Part shown: piece after piece, positions 7,739-14,719 of the stretch
Layout of the letters: every line of letters begins with the position of its first letter
Position numbering within the stretch: the first letter of the stretch is position 1
Source of the DNA: JBCCSZ01 sp039199225
GTDB taxonomy: Bacteria > Bacteroidota > Bacteroidia > Chitinophagales > Saprospiraceae
Assembly: GCA_039199225.1 (NCBI GenBank)
Contig: JBCCSZ010000104.1
Coordinates: 1 to 22,433 of the forward strand
Direction of reading: 5' to 3'
Length of the DNA: 22,433 nucleotides
Program-made: the position numbers and the translations under genes
Notes under the pieces: generated by a model
What the model was told of the DNA's origin: nothing
The model's database searches: none
Seen by the model: the letters and a program-made list of their open reading frames with translations, nothing else

Positions 7739-8167
7739 TTATTTTTCATTTTCGTTCTTGACCAATTTGGCTGCTGTAACCTTCTTTTTGGTCGTTGCCT
7801 TTACGGTCTTTGCACTCTTCGTACAAGTCATGCTGCAAGATTTCTTCTTAGTAGAAACCGTCTTAGCCGATGTGGCAGAAGGAGAAACATTGATAAATTT
7901 CTGAGATTTGCTGCAGTATTCTACATTTACAAAGCTTACGGAGCCTGTAGAAGGACAAGTTTGCTTTCTGACATATGATACTTTACCGCTCTTTGTGCAG
8001 GTTCTGGATTCGATGTCGTCAGACAGAGACGCCAATTTGGCAGCAGCTGTTTTCGTACAAGTCTTTGCACAAGCCGTCTTACTCATTTTTTTGCTACCGC
8101 AAGACTGAGCATTGGCAGCAAAGCTGACGAACCCTAGGAACGCGAACAAGAGGAAAAACTTCTTCAT
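7739..8167 (-). CDS. Small exported Cys/Lys/Thr-rich protein of unknown function
   Basis: I do not recognise a family. The 142-residue product begins with a clear signal peptide (MKKFFLLFAFLGFVSFAANA, cleavage after Ala20). The mature part has eight cysteines (23, 33, 37, 57, 71, 85, 111, 115) and is rich in Lys, Ser, Thr and Ala, so strongly basic. The motif TCTK occurs three times (36-39, 56-59, 114-117), twice as CxxxCTK (33-39 and 111-117). There is no T9SS tail or lipobox, so it probably stays periplasmic or is released. An in-frame ATG at 8248 would add 27 residues, but it overlaps the promoter and precedes the signal peptide; 8167 is therefore chosen. Strong promoter- and terminator-like sites make it a single-gene unit. 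Confidence 0.75.
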   Translation of the reverse strand: MKKFFLLFAFLGFVSFAANAQSCGSKKMSKTACAKTCTKTAAAKLASLSDDIESRTCTKSGKVSYVRKQTCPSTGSVSFVNVEYCSKSQKFINVSPSATSAKTVSTKKKSCSMTCTKSAKTVKATTKKKVTAAKLVKNENEK

Positions 8168-8217
8168 GATGGTGTTTTTATTTAAAAGGATTAGAAAATT
8201 GAAACATACGCACTTTT

Positions 8218-8249
8218 CAAATGTAATTAATTCTGCTTTGGAATACAAT
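8218..8249 (-). promoter_or_regulatory. Promoter of the Cys-rich exported protein gene
   Basis: The minus strand has ATTG (8249-8246), a 20-nt spacer and TACATTTG (8225-8218), a close match to the Bacteroidota TTTG-N20-TAnnTTTG consensus. Transcription would start near 8211, about 44 nt before the chosen ATG, which also argues against the alternative upstream start at 8248. Confidence 0.6.
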
Positions 8250-8325
8250 CTGTAGCATCTGTCTTAACTATAATTTTAACTTTTTGTTAAGATAGAATCT
8301 TGCAACTGTAGGCCATACGACTTTT

Positions 8326-11300
8326 CTACTCAATGACGAGCTTTCGAGTCACCGTTTTCTCATCGGTTTGAACCCGGATGAGGTAGGTGCCGCTAGCGAA
8401 TTTGCCGGTATTGAGGCTGGTAGTCTGGTCCGAGTGCTGGCTTTGGTGCAATAGGCGCCCCCGCAAATCGAAGGCTTCAAGGGTGTAGACGCCCTTTGGA
8501 GCTTGCTCAAATTCGATCTGTACACGGTCCCGCGTTGGATTGGGGTAGAGGTTTAAAAGCTCTTCTTTGTAGAGCTCTTCATCGAGGCTGGTCAACTCGC
8601 GTTGACCTGTAGAAAACCATACGCCCCAAAAGGCATCTTCAATGAACACCGTCGCATCTCCATCACCATCGAGTTTGTCGTCCAAGACATTTCGGATGGC
8701 AATGATGTCTCGCGTACCATTGTTTCTAAAATGAAAGATGACCCGGTCGTCGTTCTTGGAATAATTGGGGTACCCGAGTGAATTGCCATTGAAAACCACT
8801 CCTTGGTCCCCCGTCTGGATATTAGCCGTTTGGATGCTGTATTCATCGCTACCAAAAATGCTGGATTCCAACTGATCGAATACAATAACCGAGGGCGAGT
8901 TCTTCGAAAAGCTTGGATTGCCCACGCTAACATTGTCGGGCAGGCCGCTAAAGAGCTTGAACACCACTCCATTACCAAAGTCGTTGTTTTGAAAATCCCA
9001 AACATTGATGAATCCAATATCCCAGTACTCAATGTCGTCACCACTGTTGTTTCTGATGCGATTGGCTGCGTCGTACATCAAAAATTCACCAGAATGGTCC
9101 CATTCCAAAGCATCTGCAAATAGTACGTCACCTGTGGAGACACCTTGGGAAGTTGTTGGATTGTACAACTCGAACCACAGGCCATTTTGCGATATAAAGT
9201 CATAAATGAAAATGCGATTATCGAAAATGCCATTGTTCAAGTCGCCTGTCACCGCAGCAATACGGTTGCCATCTTTAGATATGGCGACGTTTCGCCAATC
9301 CAGCGTTGCTTCGATGGTCTCGTTGAAAGTGACACTTCCCTGGTTCCAATCGACCCGCATCTCGTACATGTTCTTATCCGAGCCAACGTAGACAATGAAA
9401 GCACCATCGTCTGAAAGACTGGGCTTGCTGATGTGGCTGGTGGTGGTGAAGGTGCCTCCGTCGGTACCAACATTTGTTGCATTGTTGATCTGTGTCAGGG
9501 CGTCATCAGACCATAGGATGTAATCTTGCCCAGGGTTGACCATGATTTCTTCCTCCTCGTCTGTACGGGTGCCGCCCCCGATACCCACTGCGCTGAACGA
9601 GGCTGCTGCTGCAGCAACTTCGGCAGAATTGGCGCCATACCTAACGGTGGCTGCCTCGATAACAGAAAGTCTCAAATCGATGAATTGAGATGTACGGGTC
9701 AGGTAGTTTTCAAGTGCATCGAAATAAACAGCCTCTGCTTTGCTTCGGCCGACACTTGGGTCCGTTGCAAAGAGGTAAAAGGCATGGTTGGGAATACCGC
9801 TGTTGATGTGGACACCTCCATTGTCTCCTTGCGGTGTATTGGGCAATTCTACAAACTCGTTCATGTGCTTGGGTTGCCAGTAGAAATTGTTGCGATTGCC
9901 GCCATTGTTGGGGTCGGACATGGAGCGCATGGCGCCACTGGGGTAACGAGCGGGATTGATGACATCTTCACCAATCAACCAATCGTCTCGATCCACCATG
10001 GCACCGAATATATCGGCAAAGGATTCATTCAGAGCGCCCGGTTGATTGGCGTATTCCAGGTTGGCGGTGGTTTGGATCACGCCATGGCCCATTTCGTGCG
10101 CCGCCACGTCGAGTCCTCTGGCCAAAGGCTTGTTGAAAAAGATGTTCCCATCGCCATAGAACATAGCTGCGCCGTTCCAAAAGGCATTGTCCATGTCGTT
10201 GCCATCTTCGTCTGTGACGTGGATGAAGGAAATGATGTTTCCCTTTTGGCCATTGATGGAGTTGCGGCCGTAGGTCCGTAGGAAGTACTCATAAGCTTGG
10301 CCGCCATTGTAGTGGGCCGATACGGCTGTTGCGTCATTCCATTGGTTGTTGGAGGAACCGGCGATGGTATAATCAAAATCGTCTCTTTGGGGTGATTTGC
10401 CATTGGCGTCGAGGGTCAGGATAGCGCCATTGATGAGGCGATCACCGTCGTTGCAGTTGGACTCGTCGCCACTGTACATATCCCGGGCTGCATCGATCAT
10501 AAAGTAGTTGCCTTGGCATTCGTACACATCGATGGTTCGGTTGGCACCTATTAAATCGGTTGCTCGTGCCGTTGTTTTTCCGGTGAGCTGCGTTGGTTCG
10601 TGTGCATGAGGGTGCAGGCCGCATATGTGGCTGTATTGGTGTAAAACTTCTCCAGAATGGGCGTCGAGGAAATAGGTATACCGCTCCACTAGGCTGGGAA
10701 TGAGGTCGACTTTCCAGGCCAAACGCTCGGCATCGAACTTACCGTCTGGGTGGTAAATGACCAGTTTGGGGCGTATTTGTTCGTGGGCTATATAGGGTAG
10801 AAGGTCCTTATTCAGTGTACGGAAATTGGGCAATTGAGCAATGGCTAGTTGTTCGATGGCCTCCTTTTGGATGGAGGGTGTTACATTTTGGATGCGCGGG
10901 CTTGGATAGTATCGTCCGTTGAGCAAGTAAATGCTTCCCTCTTTGGCATGAAGGATCAATTCGGAGCCATAGACAGGAATTCCCTTGAAGAGTTGTTGGT
11001 AGCGTAGGTGGGTTCTTTGGTGCTGATCTGTATTGGAGCGAATCCACTGAAATTCCTCCCTTGGAGCATCAATTTGCAGGCTGGTCTTCACCTGTTCGAG
11101 GTACAGTTCTGCTTGTTGGCGCAGGGAAATGCCACGTGGAGCGAAGCCTTTCGGCAACTCGCCTTTGATGGCAATAGGGACTTGACTTGTCTCATCTTTA
11201 AATACCAAAAAAGAAGTAGCTTGTTTACTAGATTTTTGATATGGAACGCTTTGAGGAATGATGCGGGCTGTTTGTGGATTGTGGGGCGTTGCGGCTCTGG

Positions 11301-11436
11301 AACCAGCAATATTGATCCACTCAGCCGGCATTTGAAAAGGCTCGGCCTTCTGCTTTGGAATGGGTTTGAACTGAGCCAGGAGTGTGCTGCTCATCAGGCA
11401 AATTAGACAGAAGGTTAGTTTAAATTTAGTGGACAT
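8326..11436 (-). CDS. Secreted M4 (thermolysin-family) metalloprotease with beta-propeller and T9SS type A sorting domain
   Basis: A 1036-residue secreted zinc endopeptidase. In order: signal peptide (about 1-21), an FTP/PepSY-type propeptide (about 80-270), the M4 catalytic domain (about 290-620), a region of PD40/TolB-like strand repeats (about 660-940, for example KPSLSDDGAFIVYV), and a type A sorting tail (961-1036: LYPNPTRDRVQIEF ... GTYLIRV). Zinc ligands His447 and His451 (HEMGH) and Glu471 (NESFAD) keep the thermolysin spacing (H-x3-H-x19-E), and the catalytic GGVHINSG carries His543. The enzyme should be active after propeptide removal and exported by the T9SS. An upstream ATG at 11481 is rejected because the signal peptide begins at 11436. 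It lies 41 bp downstream of a lipoprotein gene, a probable operon. The propeller may bind substrate or surface; that is inference. Confidence 0.93.
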   Translation of the reverse strand: MSTKFKLTFCLICLMSSTLLAQFKPIPKQKAEPFQMPAEWINIAGSRAATPHNPQTARIIPQSVPYQKSSKQATSFLVFKDETSQVPIAIKGELPKGFAPRGISLRQQAELYLEQVKTSLQIDAPREEFQWIRSNTDQHQRTHLRYQQLFKGIPVYGSELILHAKEGSIYLLNGRYYPSPRIQNVTPSIQKEAIEQLAIAQLPNFRTLNKDLLPYIAHEQIRPKLVIYHPDGKFDAERLAWKVDLIPSLVERYTYFLDAHSGEVLHQYSHICGLHPHAHEPTQLTGKTTARATDLIGANRTIDVYECQGNYFMIDAARDMYSGDESNCNDGDRLINGAILTLDANGKSPQRDDFDYTIAGSSNNQWNDATAVSAHYNGGQAYEYFLRTYGRNSINGQKGNIISFIHVTDEDGNDMDNAFWNGAAMFYGDGNIFFNKPLARGLDVAAHEMGHGVIQTTANLEYANQPGALNESFADIFGAMVDRDDWLIGEDVINPARYPSGAMRSMSDPNNGGNRNNFYWQPKHMNEFVELPNTPQGDNGGVHINSGIPNHAFYLFATDPSVGRSKAEAVYFDALENYLTRTSQFIDLRLSVIEAATVRYGANSAEVAAAAASFSAVGIGGGTRTDEEEEIMVNPGQDYILWSDDALTQINNATNVGTDGGTFTTTSHISKPSLSDDGAFIVYVGSDKNMYEMRVDWNQGSVTFNETIEATLDWRNVAISKDGNRIAAVTGDLNNGIFDNRIFIYDFISQNGLWFELYNPTTSQGVSTGDVLFADALEWDHSGEFLMYDAANRIRNNSGDDIEYWDIGFINVWDFQNNDFGNGVVFKLFSGLPDNVSVGNPSFSKNSPSVIVFDQLESSIFGSDEYSIQTANIQTGDQGVVFNGNSLGYPNYSKNDDRVIFHFRNNGTRDIIAIRNVLDDKLDGDGDATVFIEDAFWGVWFSTGQRELTSLDEELYKEELLNLYPNPTRDRVQIEFEQAPKGVYTLEAFDLRGRLLHQSQHSDQTTSLNTGKFASGTYLIRVQTDEKTVTRKLVIE

Positions 11437-11477
11437 TTTCTGATTTTTAATAAGCGAAAAAAGCGTTTGTGCGGGTC

Positions 11478-11918
11478 TCATTCCTCAAAGTGTGCTTGTT
11501 TGACCAGTTGGTTCAAGTTGCGGTAATACGTTCGAACAGCAGGTGGTACATCTTTGGCGCCATCGGCCCAAAGAATCTGTTGGCTTGTTTGCTGTGGTGT
11601 CCGATGTTCGAGATAATAATAGAAATTACCAGGTTTGTCGTACTGAACCTGCGCCAATTGAAGAAATTCGTAATTGTCGAATGTTTGCTTCACTAGGTCG
11701 CGATTCAGTCGCCTGGCAGCTTCCATGTAGAGGGTGTCGTAGTTTTGCTTCTTGAAAAATTGACCATTTTCCAGCAGCAAATATTCTGTTGCACCACCTG
11801 TAAATCCTCCGCCCGAACCGAACACAATGCTACTGCCCGGATGATCTGCTGGGCTGTAGTGCTTGGAACAGGACCCTATAAGGCAGCACAGTGCCAATAA
11901 AAATAGCGAGCTTTTCAT
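11478..11918 (-). CDS. Putative lipoprotein of unknown function
   Basis: A 146-residue protein with a lipoprotein signal: MKSSLFLLALCC then IGSC, with Cys17 the predicted lipidated residue followed by Ser-Lys. After it comes a Gly-rich GSGGGFTGG (34-42) and a TEYLLLENGQFF strand; the rest is polar and aromatic with no motif I can name. An in-frame ATG at 11987 would add 23 basic residues before the signal peptide, so the start at 11918 is preferred. It sits directly upstream of the M4 protease on the same strand with a 41-bp gap, suggesting co-expression; a role as anchor, inhibitor or helper of the protease is possible but unsupported by sequence. Confidence 0.72.
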   Translation of the reverse strand: MKSSLFLLALCCLIGSCSKHYSPADHPGSSIVFGSGGGFTGGATEYLLLENGQFFKKQNYDTLYMEAARRLNRDLVKQTFDNYEFLQLAQVQYDKPGNFYYYLEHRTPQQTSQQILWADGAKDVPPAVRTYYRNLNQLVKQAHFEE

Positions 11919-12034
11919 GAAGAATAACTTTGTAAAGGGTGTACGAACGAAATTGACCATTGAACGTTTACGACCGGAGCTGCGCAAGGAAACGATAAAT
12001 GCTATGCTGAACTTTGGAGCGCGAAATATTAATT

Positions 12035-12042
12035 CAAATATA
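12035..12042 (-). promoter_or_regulatory. Possible -7 element for the lipoprotein-M4 protease unit
   Basis: The minus strand reads TATATTTG, matching TAnnTTTG, 116 bp upstream of the lipoprotein ATG. The nearest TTG-type -33 boxes are at 11 and about 15 nt, shorter than usual, so support is weak. Confidence 0.28.
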
Positions 12043-12149
12043 GATAATTTTTACAAACAATCCGTGAGCGAGTTGTCGATAGACACTGTTGGAAAAGGAT
12101 GGGATACCTGCATAGTTGAATGATCTTCATTGAGGAGCGGCAAAAAAAT

Positions 12150-12185
12150 AGCTGCAGTGGCTTAGCTGATGATGCCACTGCAGTT
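12150..12185 (-). terminator. Intrinsic terminator of the FdhF/YdeP-like gene
   Basis: Arms AGCTGCAGTGGC (12150-12161) and GCCACTGCAGTT (12174-12185) form a 12-bp stem with one G-U pair around a 12-nt loop. On the minus strand the stem is followed by ATTTTTTTG. It lies about 115 bp after the oxidoreductase stop codon, giving an unusually long 3' leader-out. Confidence 0.72.
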
Positions 12186-12300
12186 GATTCAACCTACTTT
12201 CTAACTGAACATTGCTTCAAGCAATACGGTCGTAAAATTAGCCGGTCGAGCTTGAGAATTCCCGTTTTGGCGGTTAAGTTATCTATAAGAAAGTGTAAAG

Positions 12301-14598
12301 TTAGCTCGTCTGGCCCGCTGTCATTGTGATGACGACGGACTTTGAAATAGGGGTATGGCTTTTCAAGCCGTACTTATTGAATGGAATGAGCGGGTTGGCT
12401 TCCGGAAAATAGGTTGCCAGGCAGCGCCTTGGAATATCGTAGGCGACAATCCGAAAGCGAGGCACGCTGCGTTTGACGCCTTCGTAATGCGAATGCAGAT
12501 CGACCAGTTGGCCATCCTGAAAGCCACCTGCCTCGATGTCCTCCCGATTCATAAATACCACCCGACGGCCGTTGAATACCCCTCTGTAGCGGTCGTCATT
12601 GCCATAAATGGTGGTGTTGAACTGATCGTGGCTGCGGACAGTCGTCATCAAAAATTGCCCTTCGGACAGTTTAATCTGATTCAGTTGCGTGGCAGTGAAA
12701 TTGGCCTTGCCGGTAGCCGTTTTGAAGTGGCCCTCGCGAGCGGCATTGGGCAGGTAGAAGCCTGCGTCGTCTCGCACTCTGCGGTTGTAGTCGTCAAAAC
12801 CGGGGATACAAGCCTCTATGGCGTCGCGGATGTGGTCATAATTGTCTTGCATCTCCAACCAGTCGATGGTCGGTAGGTCTCCGACGGTGGCCTTGGCCAT
12901 TCGGGCGACAATTGCCGGCTCGCTCAAGAGGTGCTCGGAGGCTGGCGGCAGCACGCCTTTGGAGTTGTGGACGATGCCCATCGAGTTTTCGACGGTGTAA
13001 AACTGTGGACCGGATGCTTGGATGTCTCGTTCTGTCCGACCTAGGCAGGGGAGGATGAGGGCCGTTTGGCCCGTAACGAGGTGGCTGCGGTTGGGCTTGG
13101 TAGAAACCATCACGGTTAACCCACAGCGTCGCATGCCTTCAGCAGCATATTCCGTGTCCGGCCCTGCCAGCAGCAGATTGCCACCGAGTGAAATGTATAC
13201 CTTGACCTTGCCTTCGTGCATGGCGTGGAGGGACGATACGGCATTGTAGCCATCTTCCATCGGTGGATCAAATTGAAATCTCTCTTTCAGCTTTTCCGCA
13301 AAGGCCGGCTTGAGGACGTCCCAAATGCCAACCGTTCGATCGCCTTGGACGTTGCTGTGGCCACGGACCGGACAGGCACCGGCACCGGGCTTGCCAATGG
13401 AGCCTTTGAGCAAAAGCAGGTTGACAATATCCTGGATGGTCGCTACGCTGTTGCGATGCTGTGTGATGCCCATTGCCCAGCAAATGATCATTTTGCGGGA
13501 CTTTTGGATCAAGTCGGCAGCCGCTTCGATTTGCTGGCGAGAGATGCCGCAGTCGGCAGATAGCTCGTCGATGTCGTGGTCTTGAAGGGCTTCTATAAAG
13601 TCTGCATATCCATGTGTCTTTTCGCGGATGAAATCGTGGTCGAAAACGCTGTGTGGCTGGGCTCTTTCCCGATCGAGGAGGCTGCGCATGATGGCTTTGA
13701 GCAGGGCCATGTCTTCATTGATGCGAACCTGTAGAAAAAGATCGGTCAAGGAGGTGCCGCTGCCGACCCATCCCTGAAATTCCTGTGGATTCTTAAAGCT
13801 TTTTAGGCCCGTTTCAGGTAGGGGGTTGATGCCGATGATCTTTGCGCCATTTCGCTTGGCCTTTTGAAGGGCAGAAAGCATGCGCGGGTGATTGGTCCCT
13901 GGATTTTGTCCGATGACGATGACTAAGTCGGTTGCATAGAAGTCTTCTAGTTTGACGGTGCCTTTGCCGGTTCCGATGCTTTGTGCGAGTGCTACGCCGC
14001 TGGCTTCGTGGCATAGGTTGGCACAGTCCGGTAGATTGTTTGTGCCGTAGATGCGAGCGAAAAGCTGGTATAGAAAGGCAGCTTCGTTGCTGGCCCGGCC
14101 GGAGGTGTAGAATACTGCCTCATTGGGGTCTTTCAGTGCTTTGAGCTGTTGGCCGATTAGTTGAAAGGCAGCCTCCCAATCGATGGGTTCGTAATGTGTT
14201 TGACCGGGGCGAAGGATCATCGGGTGGGTGATGCGGCCGGCTTTTCCGAGCCGGTATTCGGACCAGCCCATGAGTTGTTCCACTGAATGCTTGGCCCAAA
14301 AAGCGAGGTCGGCCCGGTCGGCGGTGGCTTCTTCTGCGACTGCCTTCGCGCCATTTTCGCAATATTCGGCAAAGCCACTGCGGTCCTTGGGGTCTGGATC
14401 GGGCCAGGCGCAACTGGGACAATCAAAGCCTTCTGTCTGGTTGAGGTTGAGGAAAGACTTGGTGCAGGCGGTTAGTTTCATTTGACCAAGGCCATGCTTG
14501 AGGGCCGACACGACGGCAGTGGCGCCGGCGGCTACGTCGGATGGCGTTCCAATCCGAATGTCTTTCTCCTCTTCGATGGGCAGGGTAGGCTTTTTCAT
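12301..14598 (-). CDS. FdhF/YdeP-type molybdopterin-dependent oxidoreductase (formate dehydrogenase alpha-like)
   Basis: A 765-residue member of the molybdopterin oxidoreductase superfamily, of the cytosolic FdhF/YdeP-like type, usual length about 760. The N-terminal CPSCAWPDPDP (60-70) and GFAEYCENGAK (75-85) are hallmarks of this subgroup and replace the longer Cys cluster of classical formate dehydrogenases. Cys196 in CANLCHEASG stands where classical enzymes carry the Mo-binding Sec/Cys. IVIGQNPGTNHPRML (227-241) and VRGHSNVQGDRTVG are cofactor-binding segments; a C-terminal molydop-binding domain follows (about 640-760). Formate dehydrogenase activity is not proven for this subgroup; E. 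coli YdeP has been linked to acid resistance. No twin-arginine signal, so cytoplasmic. No fdhD or molybdenum-cofactor genes are in the window. The ATG at 14598 directly precedes a typical N-terminus. Confidence 0.9.
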   Translation of the reverse strand: MKKPTLPIEEEKDIRIGTPSDVAAGATAVVSALKHGLGQMKLTACTKSFLNLNQTEGFDCPSCAWPDPDPKDRSGFAEYCENGAKAVAEEATADRADLAFWAKHSVEQLMGWSEYRLGKAGRITHPMILRPGQTHYEPIDWEAAFQLIGQQLKALKDPNEAVFYTSGRASNEAAFLYQLFARIYGTNNLPDCANLCHEASGVALAQSIGTGKGTVKLEDFYATDLVIVIGQNPGTNHPRMLSALQKAKRNGAKIIGINPLPETGLKSFKNPQEFQGWVGSGTSLTDLFLQVRINEDMALLKAIMRSLLDRERAQPHSVFDHDFIREKTHGYADFIEALQDHDIDELSADCGISRQQIEAAADLIQKSRKMIICWAMGITQHRNSVATIQDIVNLLLLKGSIGKPGAGACPVRGHSNVQGDRTVGIWDVLKPAFAEKLKERFQFDPPMEDGYNAVSSLHAMHEGKVKVYISLGGNLLLAGPDTEYAAEGMRRCGLTVMVSTKPNRSHLVTGQTALILPCLGRTERDIQASGPQFYTVENSMGIVHNSKGVLPPASEHLLSEPAIVARMAKATVGDLPTIDWLEMQDNYDHIRDAIEACIPGFDDYNRRVRDDAGFYLPNAAREGHFKTATGKANFTATQLNQIKLSEGQFLMTTVRSHDQFNTTIYGNDDRYRGVFNGRRVVFMNREDIEAGGFQDGQLVDLHSHYEGVKRSVPRFRIVAYDIPRRCLATYFPEANPLIPFNKYGLKSHTPISKSVVITMTAGQTS

Positions 14599-14719
14599 GC
14601 AGTGGCTATTATTGGTTTTATTGCGTGCATGAAAGTTAGGGACTTATGAGGAGAAAAGAAAGCGAATTGTGCCAGTTGGGATACCGGCCGTGTGTATTTC
14701 AATGTTCGATATTTTCCAT

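Larger units (their letters stand above)
11919..12300. other. Intergenic region between oxidoreductase and lipoprotein genes
   Basis: This 382-bp stretch holds the terminator of the oxidoreductase gene at 12150-12185 and a candidate -7 element for the lipoprotein gene at 12035-12042. Open frames here on the plus strand begin inside, or antisense to, flanking features and have no recognisable product. I see no RNA gene. Confidence 0.6.

Noticed and set aside
8168..8248. In-frame N-terminal extension of the Cys-rich protein
   Set aside because: The extension overlaps the predicted promoter and puts 27 residues before a complete signal peptide.
8262..8292. AT-rich inverted repeats (TTAAC twice, GTTAA once) after the M4 protease gene
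   Set aside because: Alternative short stems without a U tail; could be chance in an AT-rich gap.
11863..12123. 86-residue plus-strand frame over the lipoprotein start and its upstream region
   Set aside because: It is antisense to the lipoprotein signal peptide, has no recognisable features and no promoter-like element; likely chance.
14595..14630. Short leader frame (11 codons from an ATG near 14630) whose stop overlaps the oxidoreductase ATG
   Set aside because: It resembles a coupled leader peptide, but there is no regulatory codon run or alternative hairpin, so chance is more likely.
14671..14688. 6-bp hairpin between propeller copy A and the oxidoreductase gene
   Set aside because: The stem includes a G-U pair and no U-run follows directly on the minus strand, so it is too weak to call a terminator.
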